Source: Pseudomonadota bacterium
Lineage (GTDB): Bacteria; Desulfobacterota; Desulfobulbia; Desulfobulbales; Desulfurivibrionaceae
DNA length: 64,000 nucleotides
Assembly (NCBI GenBank): GCA_018830485.1
Contig: JAHJRQ010000015.1
Location: 1-64,000, forward strand
Reading direction: 5' to 3'
Below the pieces are notes generated by a model. That model worked only from the letters and a program-made list of their open reading frames with translations. It was not told the DNA's origin and did no database searches. Both the position numbers and the translations under genes were made by a program. This document shows positions 5,706 to 15,636 of this stretch, piece by piece; the stretch's first letter is position 1; each line of letters begins with the position of its first letter.

Positions 5706-7079
5706 TTACAGTACCAGCTCGAACTTCGACTCGGAATCGTCCCGGTCCTTGCGGTCGAGCAAAACACCGGTGATCTTTTCCAGCAGCCTGAGGCCGCCCT
5801 TGTAGCCCACGGTGGGGAAATACTGGTGCCCCTGCCGGTCCAGGATGGGGAAGCCCCAGCGCACATAGGGAATATCCTCGTCCCGGGCGATATACTTGCA
5901 GTAGGTATTGCCGATGATCAGATCCACCGGCTCGTTCTTGATCCACTGATGGAGCAGAAACATGTCCCCCGCGGCCTTGACGTTGACCTCGCAACCCATG
6001 TCCTTGGTAAGCTCCTTGATCCTTTTTTCAAACTTCTTGCCCGGGGTGCCGGTGACGATGTGGATCGGTTTCATATCCATGGCGACCAGAAACTCGGTCA
6101 TGGCGATGAGCTGATCCGGGTCGCCGACCAGGGCAACCTTCTTGCCGTAAAGATACTGGTGCATGTCCGAAATCATGTCCACCAACTGACCGCGCTCGTG
6201 GGCAATCTCCTCGGGGATACTCACCCCGGCGATGGTCCGCAGGGCCTCGATGAAACGGTCCGTGGCCATGAGGCCAAAGGGCATGTCCAATATCGAACAG
6301 GGAACCTTGTTCTTCTTATCGAGCTCACGGGCCGCGTCGGCGGAACACCATTCCCCCAGGGCCAGGGTCCCCTTGGAGTCCCCGGTGGACTTCAGCTCGG
6401 CCACCGTGGTGCCGCCTTCCGGAAACATCTTGTACTCGCCGGAAAGCGGGCCGTTGAGCACGCCGGAGGTATCCGGAAAGAGGATGGTTTTCACCCCGAC
6501 CATATTGGTGATCCGCTTGATCTCCTCCATGTCCGCGGGCTCCACCCAGCCGGGGATGATGTTGACCTTGCCGTTCTTCTTCCCGGTCGGCTCGGCCATC
6601 CCGGCCATGGCCTTGACCATGTTGGAAAAGCCGGTGACGTGCGATCCCGCATAGCTCGGGGTGGAGGCGCTGATCACATACCTGCCCTCGGGGATCTTTC
6701 CTTCCGTTGCCGCCTTTTTCTTGATCTGGGGCAGATCGTCGCCGATGGTCTCGGAGAGGCAGGTGGTGTGGATCGCTATCACCTCAGGGTTATAGACGGT
6801 GAATATGTTGTTGATCGCCTGCAGCATATTGGCCTGGCCGCCGAACACCGAGGCGCCCTCGGTAAAAGAGCTGGTGGAGGCGGAGACCGGCTCCTTGTAA
6901 TGCCGGGTCAGGGCGGAGCGGTGGTAGGCGCAGCAACCCTGGGAGCCATGGCTGTGCGGCAGGCATCCGTGGATGCCGAGAGCCGCATACATGGCGCCGA
7001 TGGGCTGGCAGGTCTTGGCCGGATTGATGGTCAAGGCCGTACGCTCGGTAATCTCTATGGGTGTATGTCTTAGTAACAT
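5706..7079 (-). CDS. nifK: Nitrogenase molybdenum-iron protein beta chain
   Basis: 457 residues from the ATG at 7079, preceded by GAGGTGAG. The frame continues to 7130, but short NifK proteins of the Clostridium type begin exactly here (MLLRHTPIEITERTALTINP). P-cluster cysteines are visible in AKTCQPIGAMYAALGIHGCLPHSHGSQGCC and in HTTCLSETIGDDL. The protein lacks the roughly 50-residue N-terminal extension of Azotobacter NifK, which marks the anaerobe-type enzyme. With NifD it forms the alpha2beta2 dinitrogenase that reduces N2. It lies 163 bp downstream of nifD, across a large palindrome. Confidence 0.97.
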   Translation of the reverse strand: MLLRHTPIEITERTALTINPAKTCQPIGAMYAALGIHGCLPHSHGSQGCCAYHRSALTRHYKEPVSASTSSFTEGASVFGGQANMLQAINNIFTVYNPEVIAIHTTCLSETIGDDLPQIKKKAATEGKIPEGRYVISASTPSYAGSHVTGFSNMVKAMAGMAEPTGKKNGKVNIIPGWVEPADMEEIKRITNMVGVKTILFPDTSGVLNGPLSGEYKMFPEGGTTVAELKSTGDSKGTLALGEWCSADAARELDKKNKVPCSILDMPFGLMATDRFIEALRTIAGVSIPEEIAHERGQLVDMISDMHQYLYGKKVALVGDPDQLIAMTEFLVAMDMKPIHIVTGTPGKKFEKRIKELTKDMGCEVNVKAAGDMFLLHQWIKNEPVDLIIGNTYCKYIARDEDIPYVRWGFPILDRQGHQYFPTVGYKGGLRLLEKITGVLLDRKDRDDSESKFELVL

Positions 7080-7133
7080 TTGTCTCACCTCGCAAACCTG
7101 TGAAAACAGGTCATGATTATGTTCGTTCATCCA

Positions 7134-7241
7134 GAAAAACGTTGTTCAGTGCCGAAAATGCAAGGAAGAGGCCGGGCCGCCATAGCCCGCTATGCGGCCC
7201 GGCCGTTGACGCCGCAGGTTCGTTGCTGAGCACCGTTTTTC
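7134..7241. repeat. Long palindromic element in the nifD-nifK gap
   Basis: Inner stem GGCCGGGCCGC-CATAG (7170-7185) / CTATGCGGCCCGGCC (7190-7204) with a 4-base loop and one bulge; outer arms GAAAAACG (7134-7141) / CGTTTTTC (7234-7241) with partial pairing between (ttgttcag versus ctgagca). It fills almost the whole gap. It may act as an RNA stability or processing hairpin between the nifD and nifK parts of the message, or be an inserted repeat. Confidence 0.75.
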
Positions 7242-7242
7242 A

Positions 7243-8883
7243 TTATTCCCAAGCAAAGGAGCCCGACAACTGGGGGTTCTTCTGCCATGGGGCCTTCATG
7301 AAACCCCAGACCTTGGAGTTCACCAACCGGTCGATCTCCCTATAGAAGTTGATCGCGCCCTGGAAACCGGCATAGGGGCCGCCGGAATCGTAGCTGTGGA
7401 GCTGCTTCATGGGCACGCCCAGTTTCTGGATGGAATACTTCTCCTTGATGCCCGCGCAGAAGATATCGGGCTTCATGAGTTCCACCAGCTTCTCCGCTTC
7501 GTACTGGTTCAGGTCGTCGATGATCAGCGTGCCCTTGTCCATGTCCGCAGCCAGACCGTCATAATGCTTGAACCTGTAGCCCGCCTTTTCGAGGGCCTTC
7601 ATCTCCTTGTCGCTTTTGCGCGGCTTAAAACGGGTTTCGTCCGGCTCAACCTCAAGCTCCTCGATGTTGCGGCTGTCCGCATCCAACTGGATATTGGGCA
7701 GCACCTGACGGCCTTCATAATCGTCCTGATGCCCGAACTCATAGCCCGCCGAGATGGTTTTCATCTTGAGCTCATCAAAGAGTTCCTTGTAATGATGGGC
7801 CCGTGAGCCGCCGACAAACATCATCGCGGTCTTGCCTTCGGTCCGGGGAGTGATTTCGGCCAGAGCCGCCTCCACCTCGGGCATCTCCTCGGCGATAACC
7901 TTCTCCACCGTGTCGATGAGGGCCTTTTCGCCGAAATACTCGGCGATCTTACGCAGGCTCTTGGCTGTGGCCTTGGCGCCGATAAAATTCACCTTGATCC
8001 AGGGAATGCCGTATTTGGTCTCCATCATGTCCGCCACATAGTTAATGGAGCGGTGGCACATGACCGCATTGAGATCCGCGGTATGGGAGGAGGCAAACTG
8101 GTCATAGGTCGAGTTGCCGGAAAAGGTCGAGATGCAGGTGATCCCGCATTTCTGGAAGATCCGGTCGATCTCGAAACCGTCGCCGCCGATGTTGTACTCG
8201 CCCAAAAGGTTGATCTTGTACTTGCCCGGCTTCACCTCATCGTTCTGCCCGACCAGATGCCTGAACACCTGATTGTTGGCGATGTGATGGCCGGCGGACT
8301 GACTCACCCCTTTGTACCCTTCACAAGAAAAGGCATAGACGTTGCAATCGCCGAACTTCTCTTTCATGTTCTTTGCCACGGTATGGATATCGTCGCCGAT
8401 CAGCCCCACCGGGCAGGTGGCGAACACGGCGATGGATTTGGGATGAAAGAGGTCATAGGCCTCCTGGATCGCCGCAGCCAGCTTCTTTTCGCCGCCGAAG
8501 ATGATGTCCTGCTCCTGCATGTCCGTGGAAAAGCAGTAGTTCATGTAGTTTTCCCCGTCCGGACCGGCATCGGTCTGGTTACGGCGGGTCAGCCAGGCAT
8601 AAAAACTGCAGCCGATGGGGCCGTGCACCAGGTTGACGATATCGCGGGTCGGGCCCATGATAACGCCCTTGCAGCCGGCATAGGTACAGCCGCGCATGGT
8701 GATGATGCCGGGAATGGTGCGCACGTTGGCGGTGAGCTCCGGGGTCTCGTTCTGCTGCGCCTCGTTGATCATGATCTGCTTGGCGCGTTTACGGGCCACC
8801 TTGGGCGGATACTTCTCAAGGAGCGCCGACTTGACCTCGGCGGGACCCCACTGCACCAGCTTTTTCTTTGTTGCTGTTGCCAT
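7243..8883 (-). CDS. nifD: Nitrogenase molybdenum-iron protein alpha chain
   Basis: 546 residues; start supported by AAGGAGGAG. P-cluster cysteines are seen in MRGCTYAGCKGV, GPIGCSFYAW and FATCPVGLIGDD. The FeMo-cofactor ligands are Cys276 (in VMCHRSINY) and His496 (in LHSYDSGGPYAGFQG). The shift of the His from position 442 in Azotobacter is due to an insertion of about 50 residues (around HQDDYEGRQVLPNIQ to RFKPRKSDKE), typical of the anaerobe-type Mo nitrogenases. Catalytic subunit for N2 reduction. It starts 12 bp after nifI2 and is part of the nifH-I1-I2-D-K operon. Confidence 0.97.
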   Translation of the reverse strand: MATATKKKLVQWGPAEVKSALLEKYPPKVARKRAKQIMINEAQQNETPELTANVRTIPGIITMRGCTYAGCKGVIMGPTRDIVNLVHGPIGCSFYAWLTRRNQTDAGPDGENYMNYCFSTDMQEQDIIFGGEKKLAAAIQEAYDLFHPKSIAVFATCPVGLIGDDIHTVAKNMKEKFGDCNVYAFSCEGYKGVSQSAGHHIANNQVFRHLVGQNDEVKPGKYKINLLGEYNIGGDGFEIDRIFQKCGITCISTFSGNSTYDQFASSHTADLNAVMCHRSINYVADMMETKYGIPWIKVNFIGAKATAKSLRKIAEYFGEKALIDTVEKVIAEEMPEVEAALAEITPRTEGKTAMMFVGGSRAHHYKELFDELKMKTISAGYEFGHQDDYEGRQVLPNIQLDADSRNIEELEVEPDETRFKPRKSDKEMKALEKAGYRFKHYDGLAADMDKGTLIIDDLNQYEAEKLVELMKPDIFCAGIKEKYSIQKLGVPMKQLHSYDSGGPYAGFQGAINFYREIDRLVNSKVWGFMKAPWQKNPQLSGSFAWE

Positions 8884-8895
8884 TGTTACTCCTCC

Positions 8896-9270
8896 TTATG
8901 AGATGGCCTTGAGGCCCGTCTCGCCTGTCCGGACCCGGACCGCATCGCCAAGGGGCAGGACAAAAATTTTTCCGTCGCCAGGCATGCCGGTCTGATTCGT
9001 ATTGATAATTGTCTCAACCACGCAAGGCACCATCTTGTCTTCCACCACGGCGGTAATCATCCGCTTGGGGTAGAGCTTGCCCTTTTCACCCAAGAGGGCG
9101 GCGGCCTCTTCATGCCCCTGCACCGTACCTTCAAGGATGGCCGGGCTGACAAAACCCTTGCCGCGGCCTTGTGCCTCATGGGCAAAGAAGGCATCCACTC
9201 CGCAATCGGTGAGGGCCTGCTTGGTCTGGTTCATCATGTTTATGCGCACGACGGCGATGACCTCTTTCAT
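8896..9270 (-). CDS. nifI2: Nitrogen regulatory PII-like protein NifI2
   Basis: 124 residues, GlnB/PII superfamily, of the longer NifI2 type: begins MKEVIAVVRINMMNQTKQAL, has the extended T-loop region QGRGKGFVSPAILEGTVQGHEEAAALL and ends [22 protein letters not shown]. With NifI1 it senses 2-oxoglutarate and nitrogen status and reversibly blocks dinitrogenase by direct binding (known in methanogens and related systems). Its ATG overlaps the nifI1 stop by 4 bp, with AAGGAGGGG upstream. Placement between nifH and nifD is the hallmark of the family. Confidence 0.95.
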   Translation of the reverse strand: MKEVIAVVRINMMNQTKQALTDCGVDAFFAHEAQGRGKGFVSPAILEGTVQGHEEAAALLGEKGKLYPKRMITAVVEDKMVPCVVETIINTNQTGMPGDGKIFVLPLGDAVRVRTGETGLKAIS

Positions 9271-9623
9271 GACGCCCCTCCTTCCGAGGCATAGGCGGTC
9301 TCCTTGACGCCGGAGCTTATGGTGTAGGATTCCTCAACATCGGAGACAAAAATCTTGCCGTCGCCGAACGCACCCTTGCCTGTGGTGCGGGCCGTATTCA
9401 TCACGGTATCGATGAAAAAATCCTTATCCGCCGGGTTGATGACGCTCAGCAGCATCACCTTGGGAAGCTCGTCATAGGTGACCTCGCCGATCTTGATGCC
9501 GCGCTGCTTGCCGCGGCCGGCCACGGAATATTTGGTAACCGCCGGGAAGCCCGCTTCCATGAGGGAGGCGAGAACCTTGTCTGCTTTCTCCGGCCGGACA
9601 ATTGCTCTGATCATAGTCAACAT
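9267..9623 (-). CDS. nifI1: Nitrogen regulatory PII-like protein NifI1
   Basis: 118 residues. PII fold: MIRAIVRPEKADKVLASLME, GFPAVTKYSVAGRGKQRGIKIGEVTYDELPK (T-loop without the GlnB uridylylation tyrosine context) and GDGKIFVSDVEESYTI. Partner of NifI2 in post-translational switch-off of nitrogenase. Located 58 bp after nifH, across a stem-loop, and translationally coupled to nifI2. Confidence 0.95.
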   Translation of the reverse strand: MLTMIRAIVRPEKADKVLASLMEAGFPAVTKYSVAGRGKQRGIKIGEVTYDELPKVMLLSVINPADKDFFIDTVMNTARTTGKGAFGDGKIFVSDVEESYTISSGVKETAYASEGGAS

Positions 9624-9646
9624 GGTTGTTTCTCCTTTTCTTTGTT

Positions 9647-9677
9647 TATAGGTCTCATAAGTCCTATAGGACCTATA
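9647..9677 (-). promoter_or_regulatory. Stem-loop between nifH and nifI1
   Basis: TATAGGTC (9647-9654) pairs with GACCTATA (9670-9677); the loop holds a second small palindrome, TCCTATAGGA, that offers an alternative fold. No U-tract follows. Such hairpins after nifH commonly stabilise the abundant nifH message relative to downstream genes; that role is inferred. Confidence 0.6.
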
Positions 9678-9681
9678 GCTT

Positions 9682-10542
<861 letters not shown>

Positions 10543-10583
10543 TTACATTCCATTGGTTTGCACCGCCGTCGATTGTCTCTATC

Positions 10584-10598
10584 GCAAGGGGTGTGCCA
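10584..10598 (-). promoter_or_regulatory. Sigma-54 promoter of the nifH operon
   Basis: On the minus strand the sequence is TGGCACACCCCTTGC, matching the -24 GG and -12 GC elements of sigma-54 promoters (TGGCAC-N5-TTGC) with exact spacing. The start of transcription is expected near 10572, leaving a leader of about 65 bases before nifH. Activation by NifA is indicated by the two upstream sites below. Confidence 0.92.
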
Positions 10599-10644
10599 GA
10601 GCGGAACGCAGCCGGGCACTTTTCGCTTAACATGCCGGTATTAC

Positions 10645-10660
10645 TGTTTTTATTGAAACA
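10645..10660 (-). promoter_or_regulatory. NifA upstream activator site 1
   Basis: Exact TGT-N10-ACA (TGTTTTTATTGAAACA), centred about 80 bp upstream of the predicted nifH transcription start. This matches the NifA enhancer consensus. Confidence 0.8.
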
Positions 10661-10696
10661 AACAGCAGGCGGGACGCTGTGGAGCCTGTTCCCTTT

Positions 10697-10712
10697 TGTA
10701 AGGTTGACTACA
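10697..10712. promoter_or_regulatory. NifA upstream activator site 2
   Basis: Exact TGT-N10-ACA (TGTAAGGTTGACTACA), extended by flanking CCTTT/AAAGG to a longer palindrome. It lies between the nifH and nifA promoters and could serve both; about 130 bp from the nifH start and 220 bp from the nifA promoter. Confidence 0.75.
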
Positions 10713-10919
10713 AAAAGGAATGAGCGCGACCGGAAGAGGAAGGGGAAGCATTTGGGTGTTTTATTACATTTATGTCTCAAAAAATGAAACTGGTTGCTTT
10801 AAATGTAACTTTTTTGCAAACACCACGCGCTGCCCTGCAGTGCAGGGAATAATATATTCATTCTTATTTTCAATTAGTTACAAGAACTCTTCGGGTACAA
10901 TGTTACATTTTTGAAGCAA

Positions 10920-10935
10920 TGGAACATTTTTTGCT
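10920..10935 (+). promoter_or_regulatory. Sigma-54 promoter of nifA
   Basis: TGGAACATTTTTTGCT has the -24 GG (10921-10922) and -12 GC (10933-10934) with exact spacing. Transcription would start near 10946, about 60 bp before the nifA ATG. This implies that nifA is itself under an enhancer-binding protein (NifA or NtrC). The rest of the 10507-11007 gap is AT-rich, with repeated TGTTACATT-like words and no coding potential. Confidence 0.75.
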
Positions 10936-11007
10936 AATTCGATACCACAGGGAGCATGCACCAAAAAATTCATCCCCAACACAACACAAACAAGGCGGAG
11001 CCAGCCC

Positions 11008-12615
11008 ATGACCAAACCCGACTACCCAACCGAACGCCTTGAATTGCAGGCGCTCTATCAGATAAGCCAGCTCATCGGCTCTGCCCTGGACATCAAGAAA
11101 ACCCTGTCCGAGGTATTGCGGATCCTGAACGAAACCCTGCGCATGGAGCGGGCCACCCTTGTTTTACAGGAAGAAGGCGGCGAGCACCTTGCCATTGCCG
11201 CCTCATACGGCCTCAGCAAGGAGGAGGAGCGGCGCGGCATCTACCGCCCCAACGAGGGGGTGATCGGCCGCATCTTCCAGTCCGCCTTTCCCTTCGTGGT
11301 GCCGGACATCCACAGCGAGCCGCTTTTTTTAAACCGGACCGGGGCCCGCGCCAATCTCCCCAAGGGCGAGATCTCCTTCATCGGCGTGCCGGTCATGCTG
11401 CCGGAAGGACCAGTCGGGGTCCTTTCCGTGGACAGGCTCTTCGGCCAGGAGATTTCCTCCGAGGAAGACATCCGTTTTCTCACCGTGGTGGCCATGCTCA
11501 TCGCCCAGTTTCTGCGGCTGCACAAGGCGGTCTCCCACAAGCAGCAGATCCTGGTGGAGGAAAACCTGTCGCTCAAGAAAGAGCTGCGCAGCCGATACAA
11601 CCAGCATAACATCATCGGCCAGTGCAAACGGATCCAGGATGTGTACAACTACATCGACAAGGTGGCGCCAAGCCGGGCCACCGCCCTGCTCCTGGGCGAA
11701 TCCGGCACCGGCAAGGAGCTGGTCGCCCGGGCCATCCATCAGGCAAGCCCGCGCGCAGCCAAGCCCTTCATCAAGATCAACTGCGCGGCCCTGCCGGAAA
11801 ACCTTTTGGAGAGCGAGCTGCTCGGCCACGAGAAAGGCGCTTTCACCGGCGCGGCCACCCTCAAGAAAGGGCGGTTTGAACTGGCCGACAACGGCACCAT
11901 CTTTCTCGACGAGGTGGGGGAGCTGCCCTTGGCCCTGCAGGCCAAGCTGCTCAGGGTGTTGCAGGAGCAGATGTTCGAGCGGCTGGGCGGCACCCAGACC
12001 ATCACGGTCAATGTCCGGGTCATTGCCGCCACCAACCGCAGCTTGGAGGAGTGTGTCGAGCAGGGAACCTTCCGGGCGGATCTTTTCTACCGCCTCAACG
12101 TGGTCCCCGTGGTGCTGCCGCCGCTCAGGGAGCGGCGGGAAGACATCCCCCTGCTGCTCGATCATTTTTTGCAGGAAAGCAACCGCATGAACACGCGGGA
12201 GGTGCGGCTTTCCAGCTCGGTGGTCCAGCTCCTCTGCGGCTATAATTGGCCAGGCAATGTTCGCGAGCTGCAGAACCTCATCGAGCGGCTGGTGATCATG
12301 GCGGACCGCGACACCATTGTCGCCCGCGAGCTGCCGAGCTACATCACCGCGGAACCGGAAGCAGAGGACTTTGCCGCACCGTCGTGTCGCATTGCAGCCC
12401 CAACCGCCGGAAGCGCAGAGCTGACACGCACCCCTCTGCCCGACAGTTCTACGCACAAGTCCTTAAAAGATATGGAAAAAGAAGAAGTGGTCGCGGCCTT
12501 GCGTCGGCACGGATGGGTGCAGGCACGGGCCGCACGGGAGCTTGGGCTGACCCAGCGCCAGATGGGTTACCGCATCAAGAAATACGGGATTGCTCTGCCG
12601 GATTTTCTCCACTAA
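11008..12615 (+). CDS. nifA: Nif-specific sigma-54-dependent transcriptional activator
   Basis: 535 residues: N-terminal GAF sensory domain (about 20-175), AAA+ sigma-54 interaction domain (about 205-440) with Walker A GESGTGKE (230-237) and GAFTGA (277-282), and a C-terminal Fis-type helix-turn-helix ([21 protein letters not shown]). The linker after the AAA+ domain has one Cys only, so the multi-cysteine oxygen-sensing motif of rhizobial NifA is absent; no nifL is visible. It drives nifH transcription from the divergent sigma-54 promoter. GGAG ribosome site. Followed by a terminator. Confidence 0.92.
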   Translation: MTKPDYPTERLELQALYQISQLIGSALDIKKTLSEVLRILNETLRMERATLVLQEEGGEHLAIAASYGLSKEEERRGIYRPNEGVIGRIFQSAFPFVVPDIHSEPLFLNRTGARANLPKGEISFIGVPVMLPEGPVGVLSVDRLFGQEISSEEDIRFLTVVAMLIAQFLRLHKAVSHKQQILVEENLSLKKELRSRYNQHNIIGQCKRIQDVYNYIDKVAPSRATALLLGESGTGKELVARAIHQASPRAAKPFIKINCAALPENLLESELLGHEKGAFTGAATLKKGRFELADNGTIFLDEVGELPLALQAKLLRVLQEQMFERLGGTQTITVNVRVIAATNRSLEECVEQGTFRADLFYRLNVVPVVLPPLRERREDIPLLLDHFLQESNRMNTREVRLSSSVVQLLCGYNWPGNVRELQNLIERLVIMADRDTIVARELPSYITAEPEAEDFAAPSCRIAAPTAGSAELTRTPLPDSSTHKSLKDMEKEEVVAALRRHGWVQARAARELGLTQRQMGYRIKKYGIALPDFLH

Positions 12616-12620
12616 AAAAA

Positions 12621-12662
12621 GCCGGGTGCTCCCGAAAGGGTAAACCCGGCTTCCATTTTTTT
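12621..12662 (+). terminator. Intrinsic terminator of nifA
   Basis: Stem GCCGGGT (12621-12627) / ACCCGGC (12644-12650), followed by TTCCATTTTTTT. It begins 5 bp after the nifA stop. Confidence 0.85.
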
Positions 12663-12696
12663 GCCGCCCCATGCCTTGGGGCACAATCAGCAGATG

Positions 12697-12829
12697 AGGT
12701 CCTCGCAACAACACCCCTTCGACAGGCTCAGGGCGAGCGGAATTACTTTAACGTGTTGATATTCCCTTCGTGCCGAGTCCTTCGGCAAGCTCAGGAGAGC
12801 CCTGGCGAAGCACCGGCTTGAAACAAATT
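12697..12829. repeat. Dispersed palindromic repeat, copy 3 (partly rearranged)
   Basis: Shares the left flank tcgcaacaac, the arm CTTCGACAGGCTCAG (12717-12731), and the centre TTAACGTGTTGATATTCC with copies 1 and 4. The right arm is disturbed: cttcgtgccgag is followed by an extra ccttcggcaagctcagg before the final CGAAGCACC. It fills the gap between nifA and the glutamine amidotransferase gene. Confidence 0.75.
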
Positions 12830-12848
12830 CCGATTCGTTACGAGTTCG

Positions 12849-13568
12849 TCAGGAGATAAGGGCCAGATAATCGCTGAAAAATTGCTGGAAATCATCGGAT
12901 ATCTGCGTCCGCAAGCGCCTCGCCTCGGCCAGCAGATCACCGGGCTTTACCACCAGGGATCGAAACGAGGCCAACCACTGCCAGTCCTGCTCCAGCCAGA
13001 GGCTGATATCCTCGGCAAGCGCCACATGGTTGTCAAACTGCACCCCGAGGATATGCGGCCGCTGCTCCAGGGAAAAAGACTCCACCTGGCATTGCGCCGA
13101 GGTGGCGAGCAGGGAAAAATGCTTGGGCAACGGCTCCAGCACGGCCTGACTGTGCCACTTGAACATGGGAATGGCCTTGCCGAGATTTTTGAACGCAGGA
13201 TGCTCGCGGCCGTCATGGGTGAGATGCCCCTGGACAAAACCGATGCTCGGCTTAAAATTCGGCCCCACCTGGGCGCCGAGCACTGAAGCAAGCAGTTGAT
13301 GGCCGAGACAAAACCCCAGGATCGGCTTGTCCGCGGTAATCGCCCGCTTGATGAACCGTTTCTCTTCTACAAGAAACGGGTATTTCTCCTCCTGATCGAC
13401 GTTGGGAGAACCGCCCAAAAGAATAATCGCCCCATAATCGTTGAAGTCGGGGATCCAATCCTGCCATACCTTGACGAGATCAAACTCGAGCCGGTGCTTG
13501 CCGAACGCCTCAAGAAGCAGCCGCCCTGGCCCGGCCCAGTGGGTATGTTGCAAAATGAGGAGTTTCAT
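12849..13568 (-). CDS. Class I glutamine amidotransferase-like protein
   Basis: 239 residues from the ATG at 13568 (MKLLILQHTHW); ribosome site weak, and an in-frame GTG-like extension would run into a perfect hairpin. Triad-type motifs: nucleophile Cys in GFCLGHQLLA, oxyanion LLGGSPNV, and His in GVQFDNHVAL where the usual motif is Q-hydrophobic-H-P-E; the glutamate partner is not obvious there. Resembles the GMP synthase-like amidotransferases that act on small amines or as standalone hydrolases. Located between nifA and amt-glnK, so a nitrogen-related role is plausible but not shown. Confidence 0.75.
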   Translation of the reverse strand: MKLLILQHTHWAGPGRLLLEAFGKHRLEFDLVKVWQDWIPDFNDYGAIILLGGSPNVDQEEKYPFLVEEKRFIKRAITADKPILGFCLGHQLLASVLGAQVGPNFKPSIGFVQGHLTHDGREHPAFKNLGKAIPMFKWHSQAVLEPLPKHFSLLATSAQCQVESFSLEQRPHILGVQFDNHVALAEDISLWLEQDWQWLASFRSLVVKPGDLLAEARRLRTQISDDFQQFFSDYLALIS

Positions 13569-13600
13569 TTTTTTGTTTTCAGTATTTTTCTTCAAGAGAA

Positions 13601-13642
13601 GAAATCCGGAACCGAAAAACACCCGCTTCGGTTCCGGATTTC
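13601..13642. repeat. Perfect 16-bp hairpin upstream of the amidotransferase gene
   Basis: GAAATCCGGAACCGAA (13601-13616), loop of 10, TTCGGTTCCGGATTTC (13627-13642). It lies 33 bp before the amidotransferase start on the minus strand; the minus-strand RNA after it reads TTCTCTTGAAG, a poor U-tract. Could be a weak terminator for the amt transcript or a regulatory hairpin. Confidence 0.7.
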
Positions 13643-13658
13643 TTGCAGTGCTGGTTGG

Positions 13659-13827
13659 CTAACTAGTGTTCATCCGGAAACTCGTCTTTCCAGATGAACG
13701 CGGTAAGCTATCAGCCATCAGCTTTTAGCTTAACGTGCTTACTTGATTAAGTTTTTTGCTGTACACTGATAGCTTACCGCTGATAGCATCCAGCAGGAAA
13801 CATTGTTTCCGGAAGGACACTAACTAA
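13659..13827. repeat. MITE-like element with terminal inverted repeats
   Basis: Terminal arms CTAACTAGTGTTCATCCGG (13659 onward) and GTTTCCGGAAGGACACTAAC (13805-13824) are near-perfect complements. The interior holds a second inverted pair around GCTATCAGC/GCTGATAGC. About 165 bp, no ORF; the right end touches the amt stop codon. Confidence 0.7.
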
Positions 13828-15155
13828 ACGTTTTTAATCTCAAAACCGGCATATGCTTCCATGCCGTGCTCGCCGACATCGAGCCCCTTCATCTCCTCTT
13901 CCGCGTCCACCCGAATACCAATGGTAACCTTCAAGAGATAGAAAATGATAAAAGCGGCTACAAAACATGTCACGCCGTAGGCAGCCACACCGATCAACTG
14001 GGTCGTAAAGGAGTGCGCCGCGCTGAAAATGCCCACTGCCAGGGTACCCCAGATACCGCAGACGAGATGCACGGAAAGAGCGCCGACAGGATCATCAAGC
14101 TTCAGGCGATCAAAAATCATAACCGAGGCGACAACCAGACCGCCGGCGATCAGGCCAATGACAACCGAACCCATCACGCTGACCACATCGGCGCCGGCTG
14201 TAATACCAACCAAGCCCGCAAGGGCACCGTTGAGGGCCATGCTCAGATCCGGTTTCTTCTGGATCATCCAGCTCAGTCCGCTGGCGCCGACTATGCCGGC
14301 AGCCGCCGCTAAAGAGGTGGTGACAAAGACAAAGGATACCAAGGCAGGATCAGCGGAAAGCACCGAGCCGCCATTAAAACCGAACCAACCGAGCCAGAGC
14401 AGAAAAGCACCGATGGTTGCCAGGGGCATGTTATGACCCATGATCGGCTTGATGGTGTTTCCGACATACTTGCCAAGACGGGGTCCGAGCAGGATAACGC
14501 CGGCCAGTGCGGCCCATCCACCAACGGAATGCACCAGGGTGGAGCCGGCAAAGTCATAGAACCCCATGGCATCCAACCAGCCCTTGCCCCATTTCCAGCT
14601 TCCCACCCAGGGATACACCAACGCCACATAGATCATGGAAAAAATCAAAAAGCTGTGCAGCTTGACCCGCTCGGCAACGGCGCCGGAAACGATGGTCGCC
14701 GCGGTGGCCGCAAACATGGCCTGAAAGATGAAATCGGTCCAGTAGGTGTAGATCCCCACCCCGTCTTTTCCGGCAACCATCATATTTTCCGGGCTCACCC
14801 CGATGCCGAAGCCGGAAAAACCGAAAATGCCGGGGATGGAAAAATCACCGGGATACATCAGGTTGAAACCGATCACCGCATAGGTCAAAAGCCCGATGGC
14901 CACGATTGCGGTATTCTTGAAAAGGATGTTGACCGTATTTTTCGCCCGGGTCAATCCTGTCTCCAGGGTGGCAAACCCGAGATGCATGATAAACACCAGA
15001 AAAGTGGCAACCAGCATCCAAGTATTATTGACAACATAGGCAGCGGCAGCGCCTGTTATCTCGGCTGCACCCTCCGCGGCCATGGCGGTTCCAGCCACAG
15101 CAACCATGGCCATGGTCAGGGGCAGGCACATTTTTTTTGCAATTGACCTGTTCAT
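13824..15155 (-). CDS. amt: Ammonium transporter
   Basis: 443 residues from the ATG at 15155, which has AAGGA upstream and gives a clear signal peptide (MNRSIAKKMCLPLTMAMVAV...AMAAEG); an earlier ATG at 15191 is possible. About eleven membrane helices follow. Amt/AmtB hallmarks: DFAGSTLVHSVGG with the pore His, and AFLLWLGWFGFNGGS. It imports ammonium and is gated by the PII protein encoded 44 bp upstream (glnK-amt pair). Its gene end touches a MITE-like repeat. Confidence 0.95.
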   Translation of the reverse strand: MNRSIAKKMCLPLTMAMVAVAGTAMAAEGAAEITGAAAAYVVNNTWMLVATFLVFIMHLGFATLETGLTRAKNTVNILFKNTAIVAIGLLTYAVIGFNLMYPGDFSIPGIFGFSGFGIGVSPENMMVAGKDGVGIYTYWTDFIFQAMFAATAATIVSGAVAERVKLHSFLIFSMIYVALVYPWVGSWKWGKGWLDAMGFYDFAGSTLVHSVGGWAALAGVILLGPRLGKYVGNTIKPIMGHNMPLATIGAFLLWLGWFGFNGGSVLSADPALVSFVFVTTSLAAAAGIVGASGLSWMIQKKPDLSMALNGALAGLVGITAGADVVSVMGSVVIGLIAGGLVVASVMIFDRLKLDDPVGALSVHLVCGIWGTLAVGIFSAAHSFTTQLIGVAAYGVTCFVAAFIIFYLLKVTIGIRVDAEEEMKGLDVGEHGMEAYAGFEIKNV

Positions 15156-15199
15156 TGAAATGTCCTTATGCGTTGATTTAATCTGAGCCATAATGATAC

Positions 15200-15565
<366 letters not shown>

Positions 15566-15621
15566 TCAATGAAAACATTTTCCGCTGACACAGCGCGTGA
15601 TACAATTCGATTACTTCTTTT

Positions 15622-15636
15622 TCAAAGAGCGTGCCA
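15622..15636 (-). promoter_or_regulatory. Sigma-54-like promoter of glnK-amt
   Basis: Minus-strand sequence TGGCACGCTCTTTGA, within TTGGCACG-N4-TTTGA: perfect -24 element, -12 element with GA in place of GC. Predicted start about 72-75 bp before the glnK ATG. No TGT-N10-ACA site was found nearby, so NtrC rather than NifA may activate it. Confidence 0.7.

Noticed and set aside
5570-5866. Upstream extension of the NifB-like gene
   Set aside because: In-frame, but it is the antisense of a repeat and of the nifK 3' end; GGAGA before the ATG at 5569 fits a normal start, and the extension adds no CxxxCxxC.
5124-7073. 649-residue plus-strand ORF over nifK
   Set aside because: Covers the antisense of the NifB-like gene and nifK; the minus-strand proteins have clear motifs.
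7080-7130. Longer nifK start
   Set aside because: The extension has no ribosome site, and short NifK proteins start at the residue encoded at 7079.
9647-9677. Terminator after nifH
   Set aside because: Stem has no U-tract and nifI1, nifI2, nifD and nifK follow in the same direction, so a processing or stability role is more likely.
15156-15191. Earlier start for amt
   Set aside because: Possible, but it would place 12 polar residues before a clear signal peptide, and the ATG at 15155 has its own AAGGA.
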